Part shown: one piece after another, positions 9,484 through 18,555 of the stretch | How positions within the stretch are numbered: the stretch's first letter is position 1 | Layout of the letters: the number at the start of each line of letters is the position of its first letter | Origin: Pseudomonas marginalis | GTDB lineage: Bacteria > Pseudomonadota > Gammaproteobacteria > Pseudomonadales > Pseudomonadaceae | Reading direction: 5' to 3' | DNA length: 64,000 bases | Assembly: GCF_001645105.1 (NCBI RefSeq) | Contig: NZ_LKEG01000044.1 | Location: 134,596 to 198,595 of the forward strand | The notes under the pieces: generated by a model | Told to the model about the DNA's origin: nothing | Databases searched by the model: none | What the model saw: the letters and a program-made list of their open reading frames with translations, nothing else | Program-made: the position numbers and the translations under genes

Positions 9484-9557
9484 CATCGGGGGAAAGCCCC
9501 CTCCCACCTTTGACTGTGTAAACCCGATCAAATGTGGGAGGGGGCTTGCTCCCGATG
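9484..9557. repeat. REP pair inside the betIBA operon
   Basis: An inverted REP copy (GCCCCCTCCCACC) is followed by a direct copy (GTGGGAGGGGGCTTGC) about 25 bases on, both flanked by ATCGG/CCGAT. It lies in the 142-base gap between betB and betA, where a folded RNA could alter relative expression of the two genes. Confidence 0.85.
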
Positions 9558-9594
9558 AGGCCCGACCTGACCACACTTCAAAGAGGGTGCATTT

Positions 9595-11298
9595 ATGTCC
9601 CAAGAATACGATTACATCATTGTGGGTGCCGGCTCCGCCGGTAACACCCTGGCGACCCGTCTGACCGAAGACGAAGGCGTCACCGTCCTGCTGCTGGAAG
9701 CCGGCGGCCCCGACTACCGTCTCGACTTCCGTACCCAGATGCCCGCTGCCCTGGCCTTCCCGCTGCAGGGCCGCCGCTACAACTGGGCCTACGAGACCGA
9801 TCCAGAGCCCCACATGGACGGCCGCCGGATGGAATGCGGTCGCGGCAAGGGCCTGGGTGGCTCTTCCCTGATCAACGGCATGTGCTACATCCGTGGCAAC
9901 GCCATGGACTACGACAACTGGGCAAAACTTCCAGGGCTTGAAAACTGGACGTACCTGGACTGCCTGCCCTATTTCAGAAAAGCTGAAACCCGCGACATCG
10001 GCCCGAACGACTACCACGGTGGCGAAGGCCCGGTCAGCGTGACCACGCCAAAAGCCGGCAACAACCCGCTGTTCCACGCCATGGTCGAAGCCGGCGTGCA
10101 GGCCGGTTACCCGCGCACCGAAGACCTGAACGGCTACCAGCAAGAAGGCTTCGGCCCGATGGACCGTACCGTGACCAAAAATGGCCGTCGCGCCAGCACT
10201 GCACGCGGTTACCTCGACACGGCGAAGAAGCGCTCGACCCTGACCATCGTCACCCACGCGCTCACGGACAAAGTGTTGTTCGAAGGCAAGCGTGCCGTTG
10301 GCGTGCGTTACCTGATCGGCGCCGCCGAAGAGCGCGTTGAAGCCCGTGCCCGCAAAGAAGTGCTGGTGTGCAGCGGCGCGATCGCCTCGCCGCAACTGCT
10401 GCAACGCTCCGGCGTCGGCCCGGCCAAATTGCTGGAAAGTCTCGACATCCCCGTGGTCCACGACCTGCCGGGCGTCGGCGAGAACCTGCAGGACCACCTT
10501 GAGCTGTACCTGCAATACGCCTGCACCCAACCGGTGTCGCTGTACCCCTCGCTGCTCTGGTACAACCAGCCGGCGATCGGTGCCGAGTGGCTGTTCAACG
10601 GCACCGGCATTGGCGCCAGCAACCAGTTCGAAGCCGGGGGTTTCATCCGCTCGCGTCCGGAATTCGATTGGCCGAACATCCAGTACCACTTCCTGCCGGT
10701 GGCGATTAACTACAACGGCAGCAACGGTGTGAAAGAGCACGGTTTCCAGGCGCACATGGGCTCCATGCGTTCACCAAGCCGTGGCCGCGTGCAACTGAAG
10801 TCGAAGAACCCACGGGACTACCCGAGCATCCTCTTCAACTACATGGCCACTGAGCAAGACTGGCAGGAATTCCGCGATGGCATCCGCCTGACCCGTGAAA
10901 TCATGCAGCAGCCGGCACTGGACCCGTACCGTGGTCGCGAAATCAGCCCTGGTATTGACGTGCAAACCGATGAGCAACTCGACAAGTTCATCCGCGAACA
11001 CGCCGAAACCGCGTTCCACCCGTCCTGTTCGTGCAAGATGGGCACCGACGAGATGGCGGTTGTCGACGGTGAAGGCCGCGTGCATGGCATGCAGGGTCTG
11101 CGTGTGGTCGATGCGTCGATCATGCCGATCATTACCACCGGCAACCTGAACGCGCCGACGATCATGATCGCCGAGAAAATCGCCGACAAGATCCGCGGCC
11201 GCCAGCCTCTGCCGCGCAGCACCGCCGACTACTACGTGGCAGGCGATGCGCCAGTGCGTGGCAAGCCGCTGCGTGAAGTAGGCCCGACCGCTCAGTAA
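9595..11298 (+). CDS. betA: Choline dehydrogenase
   Basis: This 567-residue flavoprotein of the GMC oxidoreductase family oxidises choline to betaine aldehyde, at the inner membrane and linked to the respiratory chain. The N-terminal FAD-binding motif is VGAGSAGNTLATRL (from residue 9), followed by the GMC segment GRGKGLGGSSLINGM. The C-terminal region holds the family histidines around AETAFHPSCSCKMG. GAGGGTG precedes ATG 9595. It closes the bet operon, and a REP pair of the second family follows directly. Confidence 0.96.
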   Translation: MSQEYDYIIVGAGSAGNTLATRLTEDEGVTVLLLEAGGPDYRLDFRTQMPAALAFPLQGRRYNWAYETDPEPHMDGRRMECGRGKGLGGSSLINGMCYIRGNAMDYDNWAKLPGLENWTYLDCLPYFRKAETRDIGPNDYHGGEGPVSVTTPKAGNNPLFHAMVEAGVQAGYPRTEDLNGYQQEGFGPMDRTVTKNGRRASTARGYLDTAKKRSTLTIVTHALTDKVLFEGKRAVGVRYLIGAAEERVEARARKEVLVCSGAIASPQLLQRSGVGPAKLLESLDIPVVHDLPGVGENLQDHLELYLQYACTQPVSLYPSLLWYNQPAIGAEWLFNGTGIGASNQFEAGGFIRSRPEFDWPNIQYHFLPVAINYNGSNGVKEHGFQAHMGSMRSPSRGRVQLKSKNPRDYPSILFNYMATEQDWQEFRDGIRLTREIMQQPALDPYRGREISPGIDVQTDEQLDKFIREHAETAFHPSCSCKMGTDEMAVVDGEGRVHGMQGLRVVDASIMPIITTGNLNAPTIMIAEKIADKIRGRQPLPRSTADYYVAGDAPVRGKPLREVGPTAQ

Positions 11299-11310
11299 CT
11301 GAAACACCTT

Positions 11311-11406
11311 TGTAGTGAGCGGGCTTGCCCCGCGCTGGAGTGCGAAGCGCTCCCAAGATGTTGGGGCCGCTGCGCAGCCCAGCGCGGGGCAAGCCCGCTC
11401 ACTACA
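11311..11406. repeat. REP pair, TAGTGAGCGGGCTTGCCCCGCGCTGG family
   Basis: The left arm TAGTGAGCGGGCTTGCCCCG and right arm CGGGGCAAGCCCGCTCACTA are inverse copies around a loop with its own short pairing (CGAAGCGCTCCC / GGGGCCGCTGCG). It lies 12 bases after betA and may act as transcript end structure. Confidence 0.9.
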
Positions 11407-11489
11407 ATGATCCGCTTTCCTTGATCAGCTTCCAGCCCAGGCCTACTCTGTTTGCCTGCCCGCGCTGAGCCCCCCACAAGGAAGGCCCC

Positions 11490-12932
11490 ATGTTCGACCA
11501 CCACGCCACACTCAAAAAGCACTTCAGTGCCCTGCGCACCCGCGCCGAATTTTTCTCGCTGCGTTATGTACGCGAATCCGGCCACTACCTGGCCGTACGC
11601 AAGAACGTCGCCGAACCGCCACACCTGAACCACGACGAGGGCGCCATGCTCACGGTGCGTGTCAACGGGGTGGAAGCCTACGCCGCGACCCACGACATTT
11701 CCCTTTCCGGCCTGCAAGCCGCCCTTGAGCGTGCCGAACAGCAAGCCCGGTTGATCAAGCCCCACGCCCTGCTCGACCTGCGCGACCAACACGTTTCCAG
11801 CGACGTCGCGGACTACCTGTCACCCGACCTCGACCAGCCCTTTGCGTCCCTGAGCGATTGCTACCAACTGCTGGGGAGCGAGTCGGCCGCCGTCCCCCGG
11901 GACGAACGCCTGGTGAACTGGGAAGTCAGCCTTGGCCTGACCCACGTCGAGCAGATCTACCTCAACAACGCAGGCGCCGAACTGCGCCAGGCCCAGCGCT
12001 TTGTATTCCCCGGCGTCAACGTCACGGCCTATGACGGCAACGACAGCCAGTCGCGCACGCTCGGCGGCAGCAACTTCGGCCAGCAAGGTGGCTTCGACGT
12101 GATCAGCCGCTTCGGCCTGATCGGCGCCGCGCCGCGTATTGCCGACGAAGCCCTGCAACTGCTGCTGGCACCCAACACGCCCCAGGGCCCGCGTGACCTG
12201 CTGCTGATGCCCGACCAGATGATCCTGCAGATCCACGAATCCATCGGCCATCCGCTGGAACTCGACCGCATCCTCGGCGATGAGCGCAATTACGCCGGCA
12301 CCAGTTTCGTCAAGGCCAGCGACTTCGGCCACCTGCAATATGGCTCCACGCTGCTCAACGTGACCTTCGACCCGGACATCCCCGAACAACTCGCCAGCTA
12401 CAGCCATGACGACGACGGCACCCGCGCCAGCAAACAGTTCCTGATCCGCGAAGGGCTGCTACTCAAACCGCTGGGTGGAGCGTTGTCGCAGTTCCGCGCC
12501 GGCATGGGCGGCGTCGCCAACAGTCGCGCGTGCAGCTGGAACCGCCCGCCGATCGACCGCATGGCCAACCTGAATATCGAACCCGGCGACCAGAGCCTGA
12601 CGCAACTGATCGGCGGCATCGAGCACGGTATCTTGATGTCGACCAACCGCTCTTGGTCCATCGACGACGCGCGCAACAAATTCCAATTCGGCTGCGAATG
12701 GGGCCAACTGATCGAAAACGGCGAACTCAAAGGCGTGGTGAAAAACCCCAACTACCGGGCCATTTCCGCGCAGTTCTGGCGCAAGCTCAGCGCCGTCGGC
12801 GACGCCAGCACGTTCAAGGTCCTGGGGACGCCGAACTGCGGCAAGGGCGAACCCAACCAGGTGATCCGCGTGGGCCATGCCTCGCCTGCCTGTGTATTCA
12901 GTGATGTCGATGTATTTGGGGGAGATGCCTGA
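11490..12932 (+). CDS. TldD-like metalloprotease subunit (paralogue)
   Basis: This 480-residue protein belongs to the TldD/PmbA family, whose heterodimers degrade or trim unfolded peptides in the cytoplasm. The zinc-binding HExxxH is present as HESIGH (residues 249-254), and C450 in GTPNCGKG sits where the third metal ligand of TldD lies. The length is close to E. coli TldD (481). AAGGAAGG precedes ATG 11490, and the stop overlaps the start of the next gene by one base, so the two are surely co-translated. Its setting next to rhlA and bet genes suggests a second, specialised pair rather than the housekeeping TldD/PmbA; that is inference. Confidence 0.85.
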   Translation: MFDHHATLKKHFSALRTRAEFFSLRYVRESGHYLAVRKNVAEPPHLNHDEGAMLTVRVNGVEAYAATHDISLSGLQAALERAEQQARLIKPHALLDLRDQHVSSDVADYLSPDLDQPFASLSDCYQLLGSESAAVPRDERLVNWEVSLGLTHVEQIYLNNAGAELRQAQRFVFPGVNVTAYDGNDSQSRTLGGSNFGQQGGFDVISRFGLIGAAPRIADEALQLLLAPNTPQGPRDLLLMPDQMILQIHESIGHPLELDRILGDERNYAGTSFVKASDFGHLQYGSTLLNVTFDPDIPEQLASYSHDDDGTRASKQFLIREGLLLKPLGGALSQFRAGMGGVANSRACSWNRPPIDRMANLNIEPGDQSLTQLIGGIEHGILMSTNRSWSIDDARNKFQFGCEWGQLIENGELKGVVKNPNYRAISAQFWRKLSAVGDASTFKVLGTPNCGKGEPNQVIRVGHASPACVFSDVDVFGGDA

Positions 12933-14248
12933 TGAACAACTTCAAGGCACTGGTGGATTGGCTCAAGCACGCCATCACCGACGGTGAACGCTTCCATCTG
13001 GGCTACGCGGATGAGTCGTCCGAGTTCGTGCGCTTCAACCACGCACACGTGCGTCAGGCCGGACAGGTGCAACAGGCCAGCCTCACGCTGAAACTGATCA
13101 ACGACGGCCGTCATGCCGACCTGGGTATCACCCTGGGCGGCCAACCGGAAGTCGACCGCCAACGCCTCGCCGAGGGCCTGCAACAGTTGCGCGAAACCTT
13201 GCCGCTGCTGCCGCAGGACCCGTACCTGCTGCTGAACCATAACGCCTGGCAAAGCCACAACGAACAGGCCCGCCCCCTGCCCGACCTGGCCCTGGTGTTG
13301 GAAGACATCAGCCGCGCCGCGCAAGGCGTGGACCTGGCCGGTTTCTACGCCGCCGGGCCGATCAGCCGTGGTTTTGCCAGCTCCGACGGCGCCTTTGGCT
13401 GGCATCAGGCGAACAGCTTCAACTTCGACTTCAGCCTGTTCCATGCCAATGGCGAGGCCGTTAAAGCCAGCTACGCCGGTGACCAATGGGACAGTGCCGA
13501 ATTCGCCCGTCGCTTCCAACTCGCCCGTGAACAGCTGGAATTCCTTGGCCGCCCGCTGCACAAGCTGGCACCTGGGCAATACCGCGCCTACCTCGCGCCG
13601 GCGGCACTGGAAGAAATCATCAGCATCATCACCTGGGGTGGGTTTTCCGCCCAGGCCATCGCCAGCAAAGGCAGCTCGCTGCAAAAACTGTATGCCGGTG
13701 AACAGTCCCTGAGCCCGTTGGTGACGGTGAAAGAGCAGATCAGCGGCTCATTGAGCCAGGCGTTTTCCACCGAAGGCTACCCACGGGGCGATGTCACGCT
13801 GATCAGCGCCGGCAAAGCCGACGGCCAATTGGTGAACTCACGCAGCGCCGCCGAATACGGCCTCAGCGCCAACGGCGCCAGCCGTGATGAATCGCCCAGC
13901 GCCCTGCAAATAGCGGCGGGCAACCTGGCCCAGGCCGACATCCTCAAACGGTTGGGCACCGGGCTGTACATCAGCAACCTGTGGTACCTGAACTACTCCG
14001 ACCTCCCGGCGGCGCGCCTTACCGGCATGACACGCTTCGCCACCTTCTGGGTGGAAGACGGCGAGATCAAAGCGCCGGTCAGCACCATGCGCTTTGATGA
14101 CAGCGTCTACCAACTGCTGGGGTCGCAGTTGGAAGCGCTGACAGCGGATCGGGAACTGCTGCTGTCGGCCAGTACTTACAGCCAGCGCAACACGGCCTCC
14201 AACCTGCTGCCGGGCGCCCTGGTCAAACGCCTGACCCTCACCCTTTAA
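12932..14248 (+). CDS. TldE/PmbA-like partner subunit (paralogue)
   Basis: This 438-residue protein is the partner of the upstream TldD-like protein. It aligns in style with TldE/PmbA, the subunit that lacks the HExxxH zinc motif, and I see no such motif here; typical family segments are SSLQKLYAGEQSLSPLVTVKE and GLYISNLWYLNYSD. Known TldD/E complexes place the active site in a chamber of the dimer and have been recruited to mature peptide antibiotics such as microcin B17. Here it is the last gene of a two-gene unit, with a REP pair following. No obvious precursor peptide gene is adjacent. Confidence 0.8.
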   Translation: MNNFKALVDWLKHAITDGERFHLGYADESSEFVRFNHAHVRQAGQVQQASLTLKLINDGRHADLGITLGGQPEVDRQRLAEGLQQLRETLPLLPQDPYLLLNHNAWQSHNEQARPLPDLALVLEDISRAAQGVDLAGFYAAGPISRGFASSDGAFGWHQANSFNFDFSLFHANGEAVKASYAGDQWDSAEFARRFQLAREQLEFLGRPLHKLAPGQYRAYLAPAALEEIISIITWGGFSAQAIASKGSSLQKLYAGEQSLSPLVTVKEQISGSLSQAFSTEGYPRGDVTLISAGKADGQLVNSRSAAEYGLSANGASRDESPSALQIAAGNLAQADILKRLGTGLYISNLWYLNYSDLPAARLTGMTRFATFWVEDGEIKAPVSTMRFDDSVYQLLGSQLEALTADRELLLSASTYSQRNTASNLLPGALVKRLTLTL

Positions 14249-14262
14249 ACACAGCAGGTCCC

Positions 14263-14353
14263 TGTGGGAGGGGGCTTGCTCCCGATAGCGGTGTGTCAGC
14301 CACAGATAAGTTGACTGATACACCGCAATCGGGAGCAAGCCTCCTCCCACATT
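14263..14353. repeat. REP pair, GTGGGAGGGGGCTTGC family
   Basis: TGTGGGAGGGGGCTTGCTCCCGATAG is mirrored by ATCGGGAGCAAGCCTCCTCCCACATT. It separates the tldD/E-like pair from rhlA, so the following gene most likely has its own promoter. Confidence 0.9.
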
Positions 14354-14536
14354 GTTTCGTACTGGGTTCATACACCTTCGCTTTACACTTTCCTACGGTC
14401 AATTCTCGGCAGCTCAGTCTGCACGGGCAGCCTGTTGTCGCCTGCAAAAAACCTCGTTATAACAGTTGGTGGCGTCCCGCCACTCCCCCCCACGAGAGCA
14501 CGACCTTGCCCGGGAAGGGCAAGCTGGAGCGTTGAC

Positions 14537-15427
14537 ATGAACCATGGAAGTTTTGTCATTGAAAAGCTGTTCAAGCACTACAACGTTCATGTTGAGCAGC
14601 TGGGAAACAATCCGCAAAGAAAGACCGTGCTGATGGTCAATGGCGCGCTGTCCACCACACGCTCCTTTGCCCGCACCAGCAAATGCCTGGCCGAGCATTT
14701 CAATGTGTTGCTGTTCGACCTGCCGTTCTCCGGCTATTCCCGCGAACACAACGCTGACCTGGACCTGGTCACGAAGGACGACGAAGTGCAAATCCTGCGC
14801 GCCCTGGTGGAGCGCTTCCAGGTCAACCATCTGGTGTCGGCGTCGTGGGGCGGTATCTCGACCCTGCTGACCCTGGCGCATAACCCTCCCTCCATTGAAA
14901 GCTCGGTGGTGATGGCCCTGGCGCCCAACCTCAACCAGGCGATGCTCGACTATGTGGAGCGCGTACGCGTGCTGATCGAAGCGGATGACAAATCCGCCGT
15001 CGGCCACTTGCTCAACGAGACCGTGGGCAAATACCTGTCATCCCGGCTCAAGCGCAACAACCATCGGCACCTGTCGACCATGGCCACCACCGAATACCGC
15101 CAGGCGCGTTTTCATATCCACCAGGTGCTGGCGTTGGGCGATGGCAACTACCTGCCGGCACTCAAGCAGATTGAAACACCGGTGCACTTTCTCAACGGTG
15201 CACTGGACGAATACACCCCGGCCGCCGAGGCAAAGGTGTTCCAGCAATACGTGGGGCGCAGCAGCTTTGCCGTGGCCGAACATACCGGCCACTTGCTCGA
15301 CCTGGAGTCCCGCGAGGCCGCGCTGGCGGTACACCGGGCGCTGTTGGATTTCCTGGTGGGTGAGCACGCCGCGTTGTCGGATTTAGACGAATCGCCAGTG
15401 GGAAAAGGAGCGACGGATGGCGCATAA
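14537..15427 (+). CDS. rhlA: RhlA-type 3-(3-hydroxyalkanoyloxy)alkanoate synthase
   Basis: This 296-residue alpha/beta hydrolase-fold acyltransferase closely follows P. aeruginosa RhlA (295 residues), with shared stretches such as CLAEHFNV, LVSASWGGIST, DDKSA(V/I)GHLLNETVGKYL and RFHI.QVLAL. The catalytic triad reads S103 (ASWGG), D224 (LDEYT) and H252 (GHLLDL), one residue offset from the RhlA triad. RhlA joins two beta-hydroxyacyl groups into HAA, the lipid part of rhamnolipids and itself a surfactant. No rhlB follows; an MFS exporter gene begins 37 bases downstream. PhaG is the closest alternative family, but the segments above favour RhlA. GGAG precedes ATG 14537. Confidence 0.87.
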   Translation: MNHGSFVIEKLFKHYNVHVEQLGNNPQRKTVLMVNGALSTTRSFARTSKCLAEHFNVLLFDLPFSGYSREHNADLDLVTKDDEVQILRALVERFQVNHLVSASWGGISTLLTLAHNPPSIESSVVMALAPNLNQAMLDYVERVRVLIEADDKSAVGHLLNETVGKYLSSRLKRNNHRHLSTMATTEYRQARFHIHQVLALGDGNYLPALKQIETPVHFLNGALDEYTPAAEAKVFQQYVGRSSFAVAEHTGHLLDLESREAALAVHRALLDFLVGEHAALSDLDESPVGKGATDGA

Positions 15428-15463
15428 TCGCCAACACATAGCCTGCTAACAAAAAGGTTTTCC

Positions 15464-16891
15464 ATGCCGAATCGCGTCCCGCTCGATGCCAAGACCGCCC
15501 GCTGGCTCCCCTGGGTGGTCGCGATTGCCTTCTTCATGCAGTCGCTGGACGGGACGATCCTCAACACGGCATTGCCGGCCATGGCCCGGGACCTCGCGGA
15601 AAACCCGCTGCGCATGCAAGGGGTGGTGATCGCGTACATGCTCACCGTCGCCTTGCTGATCCCGGCCTCGGGCTGGATCGCCGACCGCTTCGGCACCAAG
15701 AAAATCTTCTTTGGCGCAATCATGCTGTTCAGCATTGGCTCGCTGCTGTGCGCCTTGTCCAGCAGCTTGACCATGCTGGTGGGCGCACGGGTGATCCAAG
15801 GGTTGGGCGGCGCGCTGATGCTGCCGGTGGGACGACTGGTGGTGCTGCGTGCCTACCCCCGCTCCGAGCTGGTGCGCATCATGGGCTTCATCACCATCCC
15901 CGGCCTGCTCGGCCCGTTGCTCGGCCCGACGATGGGCGGCTGGATGGTGCAATACCTGACCTGGCACTGGATCTTCCTGATCAACCTGCCGGTGGGCATG
16001 GTCGGTTGTTATGCCGTGTGGAAACTGATCCCCGACCTGCGGGGCAGTGAACGCACGCGCTTCGACGGTATCGGTTTTCTGCTGTTTGGCGCGGCGATGG
16101 TGCTGATCACCATCGCCATGGAAGGCCTGGGCGAACTGCACCTGCCGCACCTGCGGGTGATGTTGTTGCTGTTCGGTGGGCTGGCGTGCCTGGCGGCGTA
16201 TTGGCTACGCGCCGGGCATATCGACAACCCGTTGTTTTCGCCGGTGCTGTTCAAGACGCGCACCTTCGCCGTGGGCATTCTGGGTAACCTGTTCGCACGC
16301 CTGGGCAGCGGCGCACTGCCGTTCCTGGTGCCGCTGCTGCTGCAGGTCGCGCTGGGTTACTCGCCGTCCGAAGCGGGCATGAGCATGTTGCCCCTGGCCG
16401 CCGCGGCGATGTTTGCCAAATCCATCGCCCGCACGCTGATCGAACGCCTCGGCTACCGCATCGTGCTCACCGGCAACACCCTGGCGCTGGGCATCATGCT
16501 CGCCAGCATGGGCCTGGTCAGCGAGCACACGCCCTACCCGCTGCTGTTGTGCATGCTGGCGGTACTGGGGGCGATCAACTCCCTGCAATTTACCGCGATG
16601 AACACCGTCACCCTGATCGACCTCGATGATGCTCAGGCCAGCAGCGGCAACAGTTTGCTCTCGGTGGTGGCGCAATTGTCGCTGAGCCTCGGGGTGGCGT
16701 GCGCCGGTGCACTGCTGGGCGGATTTACCGCCGAAACGGGCAATGACGGGGTAGAAAGCGTGCTTGGCGCGTTCCAGTTGACCTTCCTCACTGTAGGCAT
16801 CATGGCGATGCTGGCGGCGGCGATCTTCCTGCAACTGTCGCCAAAAGACGGCAAACGTGTGGTCAGCCGTGAGCACGACATTGAGCACTGA
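15464..16891 (+). CDS. MdtD-like MFS exporter (DHA2 family)
   Basis: This 475-residue inner-membrane protein has about 14 hydrophobic segments and DHA2 signatures: FFMQSLDGTILNTALP in helix 1, GWIADRFGTKK in the helix 2-3 loop, RVIQGLGGALMLPVGRL in helix 4 and the antiporter-type GPLLGPTMGGW in helix 5. It resembles E. coli MdtD throughout, including DLPD/DLDD-ASSGNSLLS late in the chain. It follows rhlA by 37 bases on the same strand, so the likely job is export of an RhlA product or of a related amphiphile; a general drug exporter is the alternative. Proton-driven transport is known of the family. Confidence 0.88.
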   Translation: MPNRVPLDAKTARWLPWVVAIAFFMQSLDGTILNTALPAMARDLAENPLRMQGVVIAYMLTVALLIPASGWIADRFGTKKIFFGAIMLFSIGSLLCALSSSLTMLVGARVIQGLGGALMLPVGRLVVLRAYPRSELVRIMGFITIPGLLGPLLGPTMGGWMVQYLTWHWIFLINLPVGMVGCYAVWKLIPDLRGSERTRFDGIGFLLFGAAMVLITIAMEGLGELHLPHLRVMLLLFGGLACLAAYWLRAGHIDNPLFSPVLFKTRTFAVGILGNLFARLGSGALPFLVPLLLQVALGYSPSEAGMSMLPLAAAAMFAKSIARTLIERLGYRIVLTGNTLALGIMLASMGLVSEHTPYPLLLCMLAVLGAINSLQFTAMNTVTLIDLDDAQASSGNSLLSVVAQLSLSLGVACAGALLGGFTAETGNDGVESVLGAFQLTFLTVGIMAMLAAAIFLQLSPKDGKRVVSREHDIEH

Positions 16892-16973
16892 CAGGCTTCT
16901 CGTCTAGAACTTGCAGGGAAATTCCCACGAGACTGGTACACTGCGCGACATTTTGTTTTGCAGAGCCAGTCCC

Positions 16974-18359
16974 GTGACTACCATCGCCACCGCTTTTAAT
17001 ACTTTGCCCCTGTCCGCCGCCATGCTGGCTAACCTCGACTCGCTGGGTTATGTCGAGATGACGCAGATCCAGGCGCAAAGCTTGCCGGTGATCCTCAAAG
17101 GGCTGGACCTGATTGCGCAGGCCAAGACCGGCAGCGGCAAGACCGCTGCGTTCGGCATCGGCCTGTTGAACCCGATCAACCCGCGCTACTTCGGCTGCCA
17201 GGCCCTGGTCATGTGCCCGACCCGTGAGCTGGCCGACCAGGTCGCCAAGGAAATCCGTCGCCTGGCCCGCGCCGAAGACAACATCAAGGTGCTGACCCTG
17301 TGCGGCGGCGTGTCCCTCGGCCCGCAGATCGCCTCCCTGGAACACGGTGCCCACGTCATCGTCGGCACGCCGGGCCGTATCCAGCAGCACCTGCGCAAAG
17401 GTTCGCTGGTGCTGGATGGCCTGAACACGCTGATCCTCGACGAAGCCGACCGCATGCTCGACATGGGCTTCTACGACGCCATCGAAGACATCATCAGCAA
17501 GACCCCGCCGCGCCGCCAGACCCTGCTGTTCTCGGCCACCTACCCGGTGAGCATCAAACAGCTGGCCTCGAAGTTCATGCGCGCGCCGCAGCAAGTGAAG
17601 GCCGAAGCGTTCCACTCCGATGACCAGATCGAGCAGCGTTTCTACGAAATCTCGCCGGAAGAGCGCATGGAAGCCGTGACCAAGGTCCTGGCGCACTTCC
17701 GCCCGGCCTCCTGCGTCGCCTTCTGCTTCACCAAGCAGCAAGTGCAGGAAACCGTGGATCACCTGACCGCCAAGGGTATTTCCGCCGTCGGCCTGCATGG
17801 TGACCTGGAACAGCGCGACCGTGACCAGGTACTGGCGATGTTCGCCAACCGCAGCACGTCCGTGCTGGTGGCCACCGACGTCGCCGCCCGTGGCTTGGAC
17901 ATCGACTCGCTGGACATGGTGATCAACGTCGAACTGGCCCGCGATTCGGAAATCCACATCCACCGCGTCGGCCGTACCGGTCGTGCCGGTGAGACCGGGA
18001 TTGCCATCAGCCTGGTCGCCCCGTCCGAAGCACACCGCGCCCAGGCCATCGAGCAACTGCAGAAGTCGCCGCTGAACTGGGACCAACTGGACAACCTCAA
18101 GCCGCAAAGCGGTGGCCCGCTGCTGCCGCAGATGAGCACCTTGTGCATCGCTGCCGGGCGTAAAGACAAGGTTCGTCCGGGCGATATCCTCGGCGCCCTG
18201 ACCGGTGAAGCCGGTATCCCAGGCGCCCAGGTCGGCAAGATCGCGATCTTTGACTTCCAGGCGTTCGTGGCCGTGGAACGCGGGATCGCCAAGCAGGCGT
18301 TGCAGCGTTTGAACGACGGCAAGATCAAAGGCCGGTCGTTGCGCGTGCGGATCCTGTAA
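16974..18359 (+). CDS. dbpA: ATP-dependent RNA helicase DbpA
   Basis: This 461-residue DEAD-box helicase acts on 23S rRNA during large-subunit assembly. It carries the Q-motif region, Walker A AKTGSGKTAA, DEAD in LILDEADRMLDMGF, SAT in LLFSATYP and HRVGRTGRAG. The C-terminal 75 residues (MSTLCIAAGRKDKVRPGDILGALTG onward) are the DbpA RNA-binding domain that recognises hairpin 92 of 23S rRNA. I start it at GTG 16974 (VTTIATAFNTLPLS), which matches the E. coli start and length (457); an in-frame codon at 16911 would add 21 unlike residues. Confidence 0.94.
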   Translation: MTTIATAFNTLPLSAAMLANLDSLGYVEMTQIQAQSLPVILKGLDLIAQAKTGSGKTAAFGIGLLNPINPRYFGCQALVMCPTRELADQVAKEIRRLARAEDNIKVLTLCGGVSLGPQIASLEHGAHVIVGTPGRIQQHLRKGSLVLDGLNTLILDEADRMLDMGFYDAIEDIISKTPPRRQTLLFSATYPVSIKQLASKFMRAPQQVKAEAFHSDDQIEQRFYEISPEERMEAVTKVLAHFRPASCVAFCFTKQQVQETVDHLTAKGISAVGLHGDLEQRDRDQVLAMFANRSTSVLVATDVAARGLDIDSLDMVINVELARDSEIHIHRVGRTGRAGETGIAISLVAPSEAHRAQAIEQLQKSPLNWDQLDNLKPQSGGPLLPQMSTLCIAAGRKDKVRPGDILGALTGEAGIPGAQVGKIAIFDFQAFVAVERGIAKQALQRLNDGKIKGRSLRVRIL

Positions 18360-18402
18360 ATATCTCCGATTCAATGGAGATCTAATGTGGGGGCTGGCTT
18401 GC

Positions 18403-18498
18403 TGTGGTGAGCGGGCTTGCCCCACGCTGGGTTGCGAAGCAGCCCCAAAATTTTGGGAGCGCTACGCACTCCAGCGCGGGGCAAGCCCGCTCACTACA
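18403..18498. repeat. REP pair, GAGCGGGCTTGCCCC family
   Basis: GTGGTGAGCGGGCTTGCCCC on the left is mirrored by GGGGCAAGCCCGCTCACTAC on the right, with an inner hairpin around CCCAAAATTTTGGG. An isolated half-element (GTGGGGGCTGGCTTGC) lies just before it at about 18386-18402. Confidence 0.88.
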
Positions 18499-18555
18499 AC
18501 AGCCCTCTCCCACATTCAATTGCATTTCATACCAAGTTTTTATGAGGACATCGCT

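Noticed and set aside
11299..11489. Peptide precursor gene for the TldD/E-like pair
   Set aside because: The gap before the pair is filled by a REP element; the gap after it (14249-14536) likewise; no short frame with a good ribosome binding site stands out.
14354..14536. lux-type quorum box upstream of rhlA
   Set aside because: CTGCACGGGCAG is present but does not match the CT-N12-AG form well enough to call.
18385..18555. N-terminal extension of the flavoprotein
   Set aside because: The added residues are translated REP sequence; the GTG at 18556 has a good ribosome binding site and begins the FAD fold properly.
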